Shown piece after piece: positions 1 to 11,643 of a stretch of DNA of 64,000 nucleotides. Origin of the DNA: Phyto melanocephala (Eukaryota > Arthropoda > Insecta > Diptera > Rhinophoridae); NCBI GenBank assembly GCA_941918925.1, contig OW799235.1, positions 39,640,701 through 39,704,700 on the forward strand. The letters run 5' to 3'. Position numbers and translations under genes: made by a program. The notes beneath the pieces were generated by a model, which was given only the letters and a program-made list of their open reading frames with translations, ran no database searches and was not told where the DNA came from. Each line of letters opens with the position of its first letter. Positions within the stretch are counted from its first letter, which is position 1.

Positions 1-1110
1 TCATACCTCTAATTTTGGCGGTTTTATGAGCTTTTAAATTTAATTAACGGTAGATAACGTGAAAAGTGGGCGTTATAGTAGGCGTGTCAAAGTTGTTTTT
101 GCGAATAATTACAACTTAGGTGTTTCAGTATAGCCCTTTGTTATTCCAAAATCTTTATTAATAGAGAAATTATATGAATTTTAGGTAAAACGTTATATGG
201 GAGGTGGGCGTAAAAGTGGGCGTGGTGCCTTAATTTTGTGGCACAGTAATGAAATTGCCTAGGGGGATATACGTAGCGAATTTGAACATCATACATCTAA
301 TTTTGGCGGTTTTATGAGCTTTTAAATTTCAATAACGGTAGATAACGTGAAAAGTGGGCGTTATAGTAGGCGTGTCAAAGTTATTTCTGCGAATGAGTAC
401 AACTTAGGTGTTTCAATATAGCCCTTTGTTATTCCAAAATCTTTATTAATAGAGAAATTATATGAATTTTAGGTTAAACGTTATATGGGAGGTGGGCGTA
501 AAAATGGGCGTGGCCGTTAGAAAAAAGCGTTTCACCAAAAAGCAAAGTGTGCAAAATTTCAGAGTCGTACATCCAATTTTGTTGCTTTTATGACGTTTTT
601 GTTTTTAAATATACCGAAAAATACACTGTGCGGTATAAATTTTCGTACATTTTGATCGATAACTCCTCTCCTAATGCATAGATTTAAATAATTTTCGGGG
701 AAAAATATTGTTTTTACTCAGGAAATATATATTTGGAGTTTCATGAGTCTACGTTAATGCATTTGGTCACAATTCCATTTTATTCGATGTTCGAAGGACA
801 CGGTTTTTTCGACCTACTCTTGCTTTTCGAGCTATAACTCTCTTCCTAATATTCCGATTTAGCCCAAACAAACCTTGTCTATAAGAAAGATTCTGGCAAA
901 ATTTGAGCCTTCTAGCTTTTTCGGTGCGACCTCTATCGTGCTTTCAACAGACGGACAGACGAACGGAAATAGCTAGATCATCATAAAATGAAATCCCCGA
1001 TTCAGAATATATATACTTTATGGGGTCTAAAATGGATATTTCGATGTGTTACAAACGGAATGACAAAATGAATATACCCCCACCATTTTTTTGGTGGCGG
1101 GTATAACAAA
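1..1110 (-). repeat. Repeat family A copy (mini-me-like, hairpin-ended), truncated by window start
   Basis: Non-coding dispersed repeat, read here from its interior to its hairpin end GGTGGCGGGTATAA. It holds runs such as GGGAGGTGGGCG and a TATATACTTTATGGGGTCT core next to GACGGACAGACG, a (GTCY)n run on the other strand. An internal unit of about 290 bp is present twice (1-288 and 289-about 530). Other copies lie at 19937-22099, 34110-34460, 36008-37095, 38240-38395 and 42505-43437. A conserved core flanked by TA and GTCY proto-microsatellites is how mini-me elements of Diptera are described; the assignment is by resemblance only. No coding capacity was seen. Confidence 0.75.
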
Positions 1111-1269
1111 AAACTTTTGTAGAAATAATCGTAATAAAATTGATTATTTTTATTGTGAATAAACGATAATTTTTATTAAACAACAAATTTAAAAAAAAAA
1201 ATAATAATAAATAAAATTAGTATTTTGCCAATAATGACATATGCTCTACTCAGAAATAATATTTGTACA

Positions 1270-1554
1270 AGTTAATAGTTCCACAAGTTCTTAACCGCTT
1301 ACACGATTATTAATTGAAACAATGTGTTCTAGTGTCAAAATGTGACTAACTATTTTAATTTATTTTATTTTATTTCTACATTTATTGACAATTCAAATTT
1401 GAGTTACTAGATTAAAAATAAATTAAATAAAATAATATAATAATATCAAGAAGAAAGTAGAATATAACAAGGTATTTTATTTAGTTATAAGTTAATATTA
1501 AGTGTAAAGCATTAAATAGTATCGTACTTAAATAATTCATATTATGTGATAACT
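1270..1554 (-). repeat. 3' LTR of Gypsy-type element 1
   Basis: Direct repeat of 6550-6829. It is 285 bp, against 280 in the partner, because of an extra 5-bp TTATT-type unit near 1360. In element orientation it begins AGTTATCACA and ends GGAACTATTAACT. Target duplication TACA sits just outside at 1266-1269. Confidence 0.95.
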
Positions 1555-1568
1555 TCCCCCCTTCTTAA
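1555..1568 (-). other. Polypurine tract of Gypsy-type element 1
   Basis: On the minus strand the bases just before the 3' LTR read AAGAAGGGGGGA, a typical polypurine tract that primes plus-strand DNA synthesis during reverse transcription. Confidence 0.85.
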
Positions 1569-1685
1569 GAATGAAACGTCCTCGTTTTTATAGTTTACCT
1601 TACAAACTAAGCGAAGGAGAAAAAAAAACAAGATGAATGCAGCCAAGTTTTGAAATGTTAAGAAGACGTGAATTCACTTTTGAGA

Positions 1686-4600
1686 TTACCTGATGTTATC
1701 CTTATGTATTTCCTTGCCATCTATTATAACTTTTGTACCTAAGTCCTTTTCGACAACCTTTTCAATATATACCTTATCAACTTTATTGCCCAGTCTCTTA
1801 TTCCGTCGAACAAACACTATATCACCTATGTTAAATTTTCGATTAGTATAATATAGCTTATCTACAGTTTTCGATTGTGCGGCAACTATATTGTCCCTTA
1901 TGCTTTTTAAACTGTCAGTAGCAAAAAATTGAAGAACATCGATCGGTTTTCTCCCAGTAACTGAATGAATAGTATTATTGTATCTATGATTGGAAATAAG
2001 TATCAAATCGGACGTATCCGTAACATCGTATTGTGCTTTAATGCACCTGGTAATTTCAAGCAAAGTCGAGTGCAACCTTTCTACTTGACCATTGCTTTCA
2101 CTGTGTAAAGGCGGTATAAAAAATTGTTCAATTCCAAAGAAATCCCTTAGCATATTTTTAATTGTATTTGATTGAAAAGACTTTTCGTTATCAGAAACAA
2201 TAAGCTTAGTGTTTTTAAAAATATTCAGGATTTGTATAAGCGCAGTTTTAACATCGACAAGACATCTTGAAGCTATTGGTATAGCAATTGCATATTTTGA
2301 GAACTTGTCAAGGCACGTGAGGAAATGTAGTTTATTAGTTGAAAATATGTCTATGTGAAGTATTTGTCCGGGGAAATCTGGTATTGGTGATGCACCGATT
2401 GTTGGTTTGTTTGGCTTTCTATTGTACTTATTTTCCAAACATATTTTGCAGTTTCTAATTATCGATTGCAGCATTTTCTTTATTTTAGGGAAAAAATATT
2501 CCGATGTAATTTGTTTGTAATTTTCATTTAAAGATCTACGAGCACGGTTATGTTCCAAATTTAATGTCTCCAGTTGATCATTTTTATTTGTTAAATCTAT
2601 TACAAACTTTTGTGTGTGGATAAATTTTATTGATGGAAAATGATCGAGTAGTTCATTTTGAATTTCTGACAGAGTGCTTAAGTCGCAATATATAGCATTG
2701 ACTGCTCGAGGGTGAACGCAATCTTGCAGAATCATTATCAGTTGCTGAACGTTATTATAGTTTATAATGTGTCTTCTATATTGTTGAAAAAAAATTTTTG
2801 TTATTTTTCTATCTCCTGCAGCTTTTGAAATAATGAGCTGATTTGTAAATTGATTAACAGGTACAGACACTGACTTTATTGTCTTTGTAAATGATATTTC
2901 ACTATGTAGAGTTTCCGAGTTTATGCTATGGAAATTGTTCATATATTGGCGCGACAGCGCGTCCGCTACAACATTTTCTTTGCCAGGCTTATAATAAAAT
3001 TTCGGGGAAAAGTCAGCTATAAATGCTTGCCATCTTTTAATTTTGGTATTTGGGTTCTTGTCGGAAGTTGCGAATGTTAACGGTTGGTGGTCGGTAAAAA
3101 TGTTAATGTTTTTGACTCCGTACAAAAAATTTCGTAATTTTTGCAATGACCAAACGATACAGAGCAATTCGCGCTCATTTGTTGCATAATTTTGTTCCGT
3201 GGATGATAGTGTTCGGGAAATCATGGTGATTGGTTTACCGTTTTGGGTCAAAACAGATCCAATAGCGTTAGAACTAGCGTCGGTTGTCAATTCAAAAGGT
3301 TTATTAAAATCTGGATGCTGAAGCAGTACATCCTCGGAAGCTAGTATGGACTTTACCTTTTCGAACGCACTAAGTGCTTCTGGAGACAGACTGATTTTGA
3401 CGTTCTTAGATTTTGTAGCATTAATGTTTCCGTTTTCTCCACGAAGGTGTATGGCTAGCGGTTTAACTATGTCAGCATAATTTTTGATAAATCTTCTATA
3501 ATATCCGGCTAGACCAATAAAAGACCTTAAAGCTCTCAGTGTTTTGGGTATTTGAAAATTAAGGATGTCGTGTATTTTATCGGGAGATGTTTTGATTTCA
3601 TTCTGCGAAACAACGAATCCGAGAAATTCTACTTCGTTCCTAAAAAATTTTGATTTTTCTGTAGATGTTCGCATTCCAGCATTTGACAATTTTTTTAATA
3701 ATTTATCGACATGAGTAATATGACTATTTGCGTCTTCGGAAAAAATTATTACATCATCTATGTAAACAAAGCACGTTTTTCCTATTTCGTCTCGCAAAAT
3801 GTCATCAATAGCTCTTTGAAAAATACTAGGTGCGTTCCTGAGCCCAAAGGGTAAGCGACAAAAGTCATACTTTCCATTGTTGATACTGAAGGCGGTTTTT
3901 TATCTATCTTTCTCTGCCAATGTGATCTGGTGAAACCCGGATTTTAGATCGAGAGTTGAAAAAAATTTTGATTTGCCTAGATTTGATAAAATGACTGAAA
4001 TATGCGGCATGGGATATTTATCTGGGACAGTAAAGTCATTTATTTTTCGGAAATCTACAACCATTCGTGATTTTTGCTTGCCGTCACAATCTACGCCTTT
4101 TTTACTAACAACGTGGATGGGCGAATTATAAGGCGATGAAGATTTTCTTACAATACCATCTCTTAGCAAATTCTCTATTTCAGTATTTATAAACTCTGTT
4201 GCTGAAATGGGGTACGGATAGCTACGAGATTAAATAGGTTCTGTTTTAGTTAAATTTATCGTGGCTTCGACTTGAGTGTTGGCTGGCAAGGCTCTGTCTG
4301 GGTCAGCAAATGCAATTAAGTTATCCTGAATAAGATTTTTAAATTCACTTTGTAAATCGATAGGAATGGAATTGTCGTCAATTTCTATCGAATTTACTTG
4401 TTTGCACAAAAAATGGTTAATTTGTTCTTTTCCAGTTTTATGAAAAAGAATACCAACTTTGACATCTATTACAGCTTCTATTTTCTTTAAAAAGTCATAG
4501 CCTAGAATTCCATCGAAAGAGTTTAGGCATGGTAGTATAAAAAAGGTAGTTGTATGGTTCAAAAGGCTTATTTCACACTTTTCTTCAATTAGCGTAGATC

Positions 4601-4757
4601 CATTTACTGATTTGATTCGGAATGGTTTGGTTACTTGGTTAACACCATTAATAAAATTTAAGTTGCGTATGTAATTTTTGGAAGTGCCTGTGTCTACTAG
4701 AAGATTTAGCTCCTGACCATGTATTGTTTTTTTTAACAATATATGGCAGAAGCGATT
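1686..4757 (-). pseudogene. pol: pol of Gypsy-type element 1 (protease, RT, RNase H, integrase) with in-frame stops
   Basis: One reading frame carries all the pol domains but has TAA stops at 4230-4232 (protease/RT junction) and 3900-3902 (inside RT). Protease shows the active-site motif LLVDTGTSKNY near 4690 and ILGYDF. RT has VVDFRKIND, FSTLDLKSGFHQI and the YIDD catalytic box (FVYIDDVIIFS). RNase H follows with LTTDASSNAIGSVL, ERELLCIVWSL and FTDHQPL. Integrase has a zinc-binding region ending CKIC, in which the second histidine of the usual H-H-C-C set appears to be arginine (EHNRARRSL). Its D-D-E residues are seen in HIDIF, VSDNEKSF and NGQVERLH. The frame ends at 1686. It cannot make a full polyprotein without stop suppression. 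Confidence 0.93.
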
Positions 4758-5898
4758 TTACACTAAAAAATTCAAATTATCGATTGCATCACCTTCGAAT
4801 TCGTCATAAGAAAAATGTTCGTCTCCATTTGTCTCATCTTCTACCTCATAATTTTCAGTGTGGTTTATTCTCTGAGCCTTTGGAACTGGAGACTGACTGG
4901 AGTTGTTACTGAATTGACGTTTGAATCTATTTTCGTTGGAAATTGTCTTTTTTTGTCCTATTGAGAGTGGGATTGAAATTTTGGGGCTGGAGTTCTAACC
5001 CATTCGAAAATGCTGTTGGTTTTCTAAAATATGATGAATTTTTGTCGATTTCCATTGGAACGAGCGTGGTTCGTTTGTCGAAGGGTGCAAGGTGATAATC
5101 TACTTTAGGTAAATTGTTATTTGAATAAGGTAAATTTATTTGAGGCAAATTTTTTTAATTAGCAAATGCGTTTGCGAATTTATAACGTTCATGGTTTTGT
5201 TCAAGTTCTTGAGCTATCGCTAAAGCTGTTGGTAAGTCTGGTGGATTCGAGGAGAAACATATATCGGATAACGGTTTACGAAGACCTGATATAAATACAC
5301 GTAGAGCGTTTGCCCTTGCCCTCTCGTTTAAGGCTTCGATAACCTCTTTTTTATCTGAATTAGTCATAATAATTTTATTAATAATTAGTGTCAGTTGCCT
5401 GTTAACTTTGTCATAATATTCATTTATTGGCAACTTTCCTTGTCTAAAAATACTGAGCTCATTTTCTAATAAGTACAACGGCCTTTTATCAGAGTAAGAT
5501 TGATCCAATCGCGATATTATGGCATCAAAATTAAAAATTGTGTTAAACGAACTTAGGATAGAATTTGCTTCACCGACTATTTTATTTCTTAAAATGCCCA
5601 TAGCAATATAATATGCTTCGGACCCCTTTGTATAATAATTTATAGCGAATTTTGCAGACTCTCTCCATGCTGGGTACTCCCTTGCATTCTCGCTAAACTG
5701 CGGAAGCGATTTTATGAGGTCCAAATTTGTGTTTCCAGCAGCAGCACCAGGTTGAATGGTTACTGGAATTAAAGGTTCCACTCGACTTGGTTGCAATTGT
5801 TCTACAGCTACTGTTAAATTACGAATATGTTCTAAAATTACCTGCTTAGTTACATCTACCGCCGATTCAACAAGGCTTAATATTTCGTTTCTATTCAT
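4758..5898 (-). pseudogene. gag: gag of Gypsy-type element 1, broken by a stop and a frame change
   Basis: Structural gene starting at ATG 5898 (MNRNEILSLVESAVD). It has a Gypsy-type capsid-like region (SLPQFSENAREYPAWRES, then ENELSIFRQGKLPINEYYDK), no obvious CCHC knuckle, and a tail rich in N, Q and S. A TAA lies in frame at 5155-5157; the same frame continues to a TAG at 4927-4929. The acidic tail (NHTENYEVEDETNGDE and on) is read in another frame, which is also the pol frame and ends in TAA at 4758-4760. One stop and one indel therefore separate the start from the tail. The TAA at 4758 could be the natural gag stop. Confidence 0.85.
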
Positions 5899-6549
5899 TT
5901 TGTTTTATTTTCTCCTTTTATTATTATATTATATTTATATTAGGAAAAAAATCAATTTAATTTACTAGTGACAAAAATTTAATACAAAAAAGTAAAAAAT
6001 GTTCCGTCAAAAATTAATAATTAAATAGTATAATTAAATATATTTATGGTAATTAAACAAAAATTAATAGTAATACATAAAAATCGTAATATATTTCTAT
6101 TCTCTGTGAACTGCACTACTTTGATGTATTTCTGCTCTCTGTGAACTGCACTACTTCGATTATATTTTTGGTTTGAATTTACACGATCGGCTGCTTGTTC
6201 CGATAACTCTGGATGATTTAGTACGTCTGCGTTTAAGTTGTTCTTCCTTTTCCTTTGTATTAATTTTATTTTGATATTTTTATTTGATTGTTCTATTTCT
6301 ATTCTTTGATAAAGAACTTCTCGGGTTGATTAATACCAGTTAAAAAAAAATTTCTTCATCAGTTTTTTTGTATGAAAAGCGTACAATGAATGCTTTTATA
6401 AATGTTTTATGAACATATATTTCACATTAATGCCTTTGTTAGCACTTTAAATAAAATTATCACCAAAATTATTTTTAACTAAAATTTTTTATTTTTTTTT
6501 TAATAAATACTAAATTTTATATATTTTGTTGTTGTTGTCGTTGGGCGCC
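5899..6549 (-). other. 5' leader of Gypsy-type element 1 with a short tandem repeat
   Basis: Non-coding leader between the primer-binding site and gag. At about 6095-6160 two copies of a unit near 34 bp both contain CTCTGTGAACTGCACTACTT. Leaders of Gypsy elements can hold regulatory or insulator sites; no known motif is recognised here. Confidence 0.6.
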
Positions 6550-6550
6550 A
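6539..6550 (-). other. Primer-binding site of Gypsy-type element 1
   Basis: Minus-strand TGGCGCCCAACG overlaps the last base of the 5' LTR by one, as in Gypsy. The first bases resemble primer-binding sites complementary to lysine tRNA; tRNA identity is inferred from the motif only. Confidence 0.8.
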
Positions 6551-6829
6551 GTTAATAGTTCCACAAGTTCTTAACCGCTTACACGATTATTAATTGAAAC
6601 AATGTGTTCTAGTGTCAAAATGTGACTAACTATTTTAATTTATTTTATTTCTACATTTATTGACAATTCAAATTTGAGTAACTAGATTAAAAATAAATTA
6701 AATAAAATAATATAATAATATCAAGAAGAAAGTAGAATATAACAAGGTATTTTATTTAGTTGTAAGTTAATATTAAGTGTAAAGCATTAAATAGTATCGT
6801 ACTTAAATAATTCATATTATGTGATAACT
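6550..6829 (-). repeat. 5' LTR of Gypsy-type element 1
   Basis: 280-bp direct repeat of 1270-1554, about 99 percent identical by eye apart from one 5-bp indel. Target duplication TACA follows at 6830-6833. It should contain the element promoter; no clear TATA box was assigned. Confidence 0.95.
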
Positions 6830-6833
6830 TACA

Positions 6834-7486
6834 TACATATCCTTTTTAGTATATTATTTTATAAAGATTATTTTAAATTTTTATTGTTTACGTTGCACTT
6901 TATGTACATTCATAATCCACGAGCGATTGATTATGCCTTAATATAAGCAATACACAGGCAAAATAACGGCGTCAAATTGCCAATGTTCAAGCTTATATTT
7001 ATAGGTGGTGAACACGTAAATATATTAAAACATAAAATTAAAAATTTTTCTGGAGATTGTTCTATAATAAAAAATTGTACAAAAAATATACTAAAATAAA
7101 TTTTACTAGAGGTACTTTATTAAAACGATTCTTTTGCCATTATATTTTTAAATACAAATAAATAACTTAAATTTTTTTTATAATAATGTTAATTTTAATA
7201 TTTTGTGTTCTATTATCCTGCGGCGATCTCTTTTACATTAGTGTTGTTGTTAATTTTACTTTCCTTGTAATTGAATTTGACAGCTTGTGCTAAAATATTA
7301 TTACTCAGCAATGTATTATAACATTTATTGCTAAATATGTGTTATAATACATATACATGTGGTCCACACGATAATATCTTGTGTTGGCAATAGGATTTGA
7401 CAATTGCTGTGGCAATAACTGACAAACATATTGCTCGTGTGGTCGGGGGCTGAGGTATATACATACATTTTAGCACACACAATTTA
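6834..7486. other. No gene; AT-rich spacer with an inverted repeat
   Basis: AT-rich spacer between element 1 and repeat B. It holds a hairpin at about 7311-7350 (GTATTATAACA and TGTTATAATAC) and an inverted repeat at 7361-7445 (CCACACGA and TCGTGTGG). No coding region recognised. Confidence 0.5.
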
Positions 7487-8030
7487 ACAAGTAAGAGTGC
7501 TTTATTCGTGCACTGCCGTGCCGAATCTTACACACCCTTCACAACGTGTAGTCATGCAATCAAAATTGTTTGTATCACCATTCATCTCATATAAAATACG
7601 TACATACATATAAAAAACATACATACATATATGAAAACATAATAAATTGAGTTTATGTACATAAATATGTATGTTAAAAAAATATTTATACACATATTAA
7701 AAATAAATAAAAAAAATGTTTGGCTCAGCTGGAATTCGATGTCACGTTTACTCTGACCCGTATACCACGTTGTATGTAAGTATGTGCTGTATGTTGTTGT
7801 TGTAAAAAAAGAGATGGTCGTAGTTTTTTCCTCATTCCTCAGTTGTTTATGTACCGATTTTTTTTAAATTTTCAATACCGATCTGCTCCCGAATATATCT
7901 GACAGACAGATAGACAGACTCCCCTATTCATAAGCTTTCAGAAAATATATAGTTTTTGGGATCGAAAATGAAAATTGTAGAAATTTCACAATGAATGACA
8001 AACCTACTTACATACATACATACATATGTA
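7487..8030 (-). repeat. Repeat family B copy, left part, split by LTR element 2
   Basis: Starts ACAAGTAAGAGTGC, continues through GCCGTGCCGAATCTTA and the CAGCTGGAATTCGATG segment to the GACAGACAGATAGACAG run, and ends GAATGACAAACC plus a short TACA stretch. The missing end, TTGTGTGAAGGGTGCA, is found at 12223-12265 beyond the retrotransposon. Comparison with the uninterrupted copy at 32645-33486 supports this. Confidence 0.85.
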
Positions 8031-8345
8031 TGTAGCAAAGCTAAAATTAAATAATTATAGGTTCTATGTTTAAAATGTTTAATTCAAAAGTTCATATTTA
8101 TTTGTTTTCAAAAGAAAATATAAACGTAAAAATAGTTTAAGAAAAGATTTATAATTAGGTCCGTCCGACTTTAAACAACTTTTCAACGTGAGACCGTCAC
8201 AACTCCTTTCAACTGTCTATGCCACTTGATATTTAACGACTAAATCTTTACTTTACATTCTCTCCTTCTTTGCCCGTCAGTGTTGTATAACTTAGTATGT
8301 AAGTACGTATTGTTTCTGTCCTTAATACTACGCCTTCATCCCACA
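8031..8345 (-). repeat. 3' LTR of LTR element 2
   Basis: 315-bp direct repeat of 11908-12222, same length, differing at about five sites. Its first 98 bases in element orientation also encode the end of pol, with the stop TAA at 8248-8250. Confidence 0.93.
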
Positions 8346-8912
8346 TTCGGCCATCCGACTCATCATCCGTCTCGGAGGAAATGTTGCAATCGTCGTCAAC
8401 TTTGGAATAACACCATAGCTTCATGTGATCATTACTAGTGCTGGTTATGTTTGGTCCATCGAACGAAGCTGCTTTTCGAACGTCATATCGGCCATTCCTC
8501 TTTACCTTAGTAACTTCATAAGGGCCAAGGAATTCATTTGCAAGTTTTTTACCAGCAACAAACTGAGTCCTTTTGATTGCTAGTAAGTCACCCTCTTTGT
8601 AGTCTACATTTTTCTTTCTTTTACGATCAAAGTTTTTCTTGTGCATTTTATACAATTTTGTATAACGTTTTTAACTTTACTCTCTACGTGTGGAATGTAA
8701 TATTGCTGCTTTATCTGATGGATAGTTTTGGCAATACTGAAATGACCAATCTCATGTGCCTTAGATATTATTTCCTTCTCCATGTTACGAGGAACAACAA
8801 AAACATCGTGCCCATTTATTGATTTACACAATACACCTCCTAGTAGTTTATAATTTTCGTATGCACGCATTTTCAATATTTCAATTATAGATTTAATTTC
8901 TACTGAGTGCAT
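8248..8912 (-). pseudogene. pol: Integrase remnant of LTR element 2 (zinc domain and C-terminus, core absent)
   Basis: 8604-8912 reads as the tail of the spacer and the integrase HHCC zinc domain: VVPRNMEKEIISKAHEIGHF, then QQYYIPH and NCIKC. The downstream piece, in another frame at 8248-8655, is the integrase C-terminal region: YKEGDLLAIKRTQ, FLGPYEVTKVKRNGRYDV, STSNDHMKLW. Gypsy-type integrases have roughly 200 residues of RNase H-fold core with D-D-E between these parts; here it is absent, with the junction near 8640-8665. The RT frame ends at 8893 just after ALSRN, so a frame change, and possibly a second smaller deletion, precedes the zinc domain. Confidence 0.88.
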
Positions 8913-10443
8913 CTACGTGTTTCATGCGATCTCCTTTCCGATGTTTAAGACTGTAGTCGAAGTCCTGCATATACATTACGTATCTGGAAATTGAGTGTAT
9001 TAGTTCACTTTTGTCATAAGTTTGTTTGAACGCCAAACAATCTGTTACTAAATCAAATTTTATACCCAAAAGATAATGTCGTAACTTTTTCATGGCTAAA
9101 TATGCGGCCTTAATTTCCAAATGATAGCTATGTAATCTTGATTCGGATTCAGATGTCTTTTTACTATAGTAATACACGGGATACCACTTTTCATCAAATT
9201 GTTGTACAAGTATAGCCCCAAAACCAAACTTTGACGCATCTGTATGTAACTCAGTCTTAGCTTCCCTCGAAAATATTTTTAAAACTGGTTGACAGGTCAT
9301 CACACTTTTTAATTTATTTATAGCTGCTTTAGCTTCATCATTTATTATGAATTTGACATCTTTCCTAAGCAGATTCGTTAACGGTCGAGCAATAATTGAA
9401 TAATTTGCAATAAATTTTCTGAAAAATCCAGTAATACCAAGAAACGCTTGTACTCCTTTAACACTACATGGTTCTGGAAAATTCTTTATTGCTTTCACTT
9501 TCTCTTCGCTAGGAGTCACTTTACCTTCTTCTATAATAATTCCTAAAAATTCAACTTTTCTTTGTAAAAACTTACATTTCTTCCAGTTTATTTCCAAATT
9601 ATTTTTAGCAGCAACAGAAAAAACTCTTTGCAGGTAATTCAAACCAGTATTTTCATCCGCAGAATAAACAATAATATCGTCCATATAAATTTGCATTATG
9701 CCGTCGTTTACTAAATCAACGAAAATTGCGTTTATGAAACGTATGAACACAGTCGGTGAATTGCAGAAACCAAATGGGGCGTAGTTAAACTCAAATATTC
9801 CTTGTTTTGTTACAAATGCTGTAAATTTTTTGGATTCTTCTTCAACTGGAACGTGTAGAAACGCGTTTTTTATATCTAGAACACTGAATACTGTCGAGCC
9901 CGATAAACAGTCAATTAAATCTTCCATATTAGGAACTGGGAAACGGTCTTTAAAACAAACCTTATTTATACGCCTATAATCTACACACATTCTTTTAGAA
10001 CCGTCTTTTTTCTCTGCTAAGACCACTCGGCTACAATACTGCGATACAGATTTCCGAATAACACCTTGTGTAAGCCATGAATTAACTTGCTCTTCAACTA
10101 TTTTCTGCTCTGGTGGTGGCAAACGACTTGGCGACGAATAAATTGGATTTTCTTTTTCTAACACGATTTTCATTTTAATATTGTTTGTTACAGTACGAAC
10201 TGGTGAGTAATTGTTTTTCATTTCTTCAATTTGTTTTTTATAAGCACTTGGTGCTACAACGCATGATTCTTCGTTAACACTTATGTTCATTACCTTTTCA
10301 ATTTCTCTTTCGACATTTGTTTTAATTAACGAGTTAAAGTTATAACCTCTCTCATCAGATGAATATCGGAATTTTTTTAAAACATCAAACCCGATAACAA
10401 TATCATGACCTATAGCATTGTCTGGGACAACAACGAGATTATG
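8893..10443 (-). pseudogene. pol: RT and RNase H of LTR element 2
   Basis: Continues in the same frame as gag-protease after a TAA at 10444-10446. The protease C-terminal motif GHDIVIGFDVLKKF comes first, then the reverse transcriptase with EKKDGSKRMCVDYRRIN, APFGFCNSPTVF and the YMDD box (IYMDDIIVYS). RNase H follows with LHTDASKFGFGAILVQQ, EIKAAYLAMKKLRHYL and LVTDCLAFKQ. The frame stops at 8893 right after the usual VDALSRN boundary, where integrase would begin. RT and RNase H look complete; only the stop before them and the loss downstream make this a broken polyprotein. Confidence 0.92.
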
Positions 10444-11643
10444 TTAAAAATATATTCCATCAAACTTGGAATTCACACTTATAATGCCAATTGGTATTGT
10501 AACTGCACCGCCGAAACCGATTATTTCTCTTTGATAATTTTTAATATTTTCTTTTTTTAAGTACTTAATAAAAACGCTTTCTTTTACTAACGAAATGTCT
10601 GCGCCACTGTCTATTAAACAATTAAATTCTTTTTCGTCTATCAGTAATTTTTTAAGACTAGTTTTTTTCATTGTACAATTCACTTTGTCAGCAGTTGCCT
10701 TTTTGCAATCTTTTGATATGTGGCCAGTTTTGTTGCACTTAAAACATTTTGGCCCTTCCAAGGGACAATAACTACGTTTGTGATCTTGTGAACCGCAATT
10801 GAAACAACGAATTGTTTTGGTATTGTTAAACTTTTTGTTAGCTTTGTGATCATTTTCACTTTCATTTTTACTCCGAAAAATGCTTTCGTATATATCATAT
10901 TGCTCTCTAAGGTCCTTATAATTTTTAGCACTATACAAATTTATTTTATTTTCGCGTTTGCCTCTTATTCCGTCGGCAATATACCGGATAACAGAACGTT
11001 CGTCGACCTCACCGAAGGAAGCAATTCGTCGCATATGTAGTATATACTCGTGTATAGTTTCACTATCATTTTTTTTTCGGTCGCGAAGCTGCGAGTGAAT
11101 ATCAGCACTTGTGTATTCCTTGTGGAATTCATCAATCAAAATGTTTTTTAAAGTTTCGAAATCATAAACCGATACCGATTGTAGAAATAAATCTTCGAAT
11201 TTTCTCATTTTGTTTCGAGCAAAAACAAATTTTTGTATATCACTCCAACCATAAGCACTTGCATTGTCTTCAAAGTTTTTTATCCACATTTTAATTGGCA
11301 TACCACTATCGCCTTCAAATGTCGGAATTGTTTTTTCAAATGCCATTTGATCAAGATCTAGATTTAAATTTTCTTTTTGTGACATTGTTTTTGTTTCTTT
11401 ATTTACTTGCTCTATTCTTTTTACAAAAATACATTCAGTTTTTTCTATTTGTATTAGTTCTCTTTCTGATTTGTTTGTACACAATTCTTGACTGTTTGTT
11501 TCCTTAATTTTTTCTTTTACACTTTTGTGATCACTTTTATCTTCCAAGTTTTCTGTGTCTTGAACATTAATTTCTTTCAGTTTTAATTCTTTTTTCTTTG
11601 AACGTGTTTTTACTCCTTCATCGTAGTCTCCTTTTGCAGACAT
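10444..11643 (-). pseudogene. gag: gag-protease of LTR element 2, ending at a premature stop
   Basis: A 399-residue reading frame from ATG 11643 (MSAKGDYDEGVKTRSKKKEL). The N-terminus is charged and lysine/glutamate-rich. A Gypsy-type capsid region follows (TFEGDSGMPIKMWIKNFED, then RDRKKNDSETIHEYILHMRR). Two CCHC zinc knuckles, CFNCGSQDHKRSYC and CFKCNKTGHISKDC, bind genomic RNA in this family. The aspartic protease starts with CLIDSGADISLV. The frame ends at TAA 10444-10446, but the protease C-terminus continues in the same frame beyond it, so the stop is probably a mutation. Gag itself looks intact and could still be made. Confidence 0.88.

Larger units (their letters stand above)
1270..6829 (-). 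mobile_element. Gypsy-type LTR retrotransposon 1, complete but with broken gag and pol
   Basis: Full-length minus-strand LTR retrotransposon of 5560 bp. It has LTRs at 1270-1554 and 6550-6829, a TGGCGCCCAACG primer-binding site directly inside the 5' LTR, a polypurine tract before the 3' LTR, and gag followed by protease, reverse transcriptase, RNase H and integrase. The element begins AGTTA and ends TAACT, as Gypsy LTRs do. The 4-bp target duplication TACA is at 1266-1269 and 6830-6833. The pol stop lies about 130 bp from the 3' LTR, so there is no room for env. The LTRs differ by about two substitutions and one 5-bp indel, indicating recent insertion, yet both genes carry stops. Confidence 0.95.

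Noticed and set aside
1556..1685. Possible env gene downstream of pol in Gypsy-type element 1
   Set aside because: Only about 130 bp lie between the pol stop and the 3' LTR.
10680..11507. Several plus-strand and alternative-frame open frames in LTR element 2
   Set aside because: They are shadows of the gag frame at 10444-11643.
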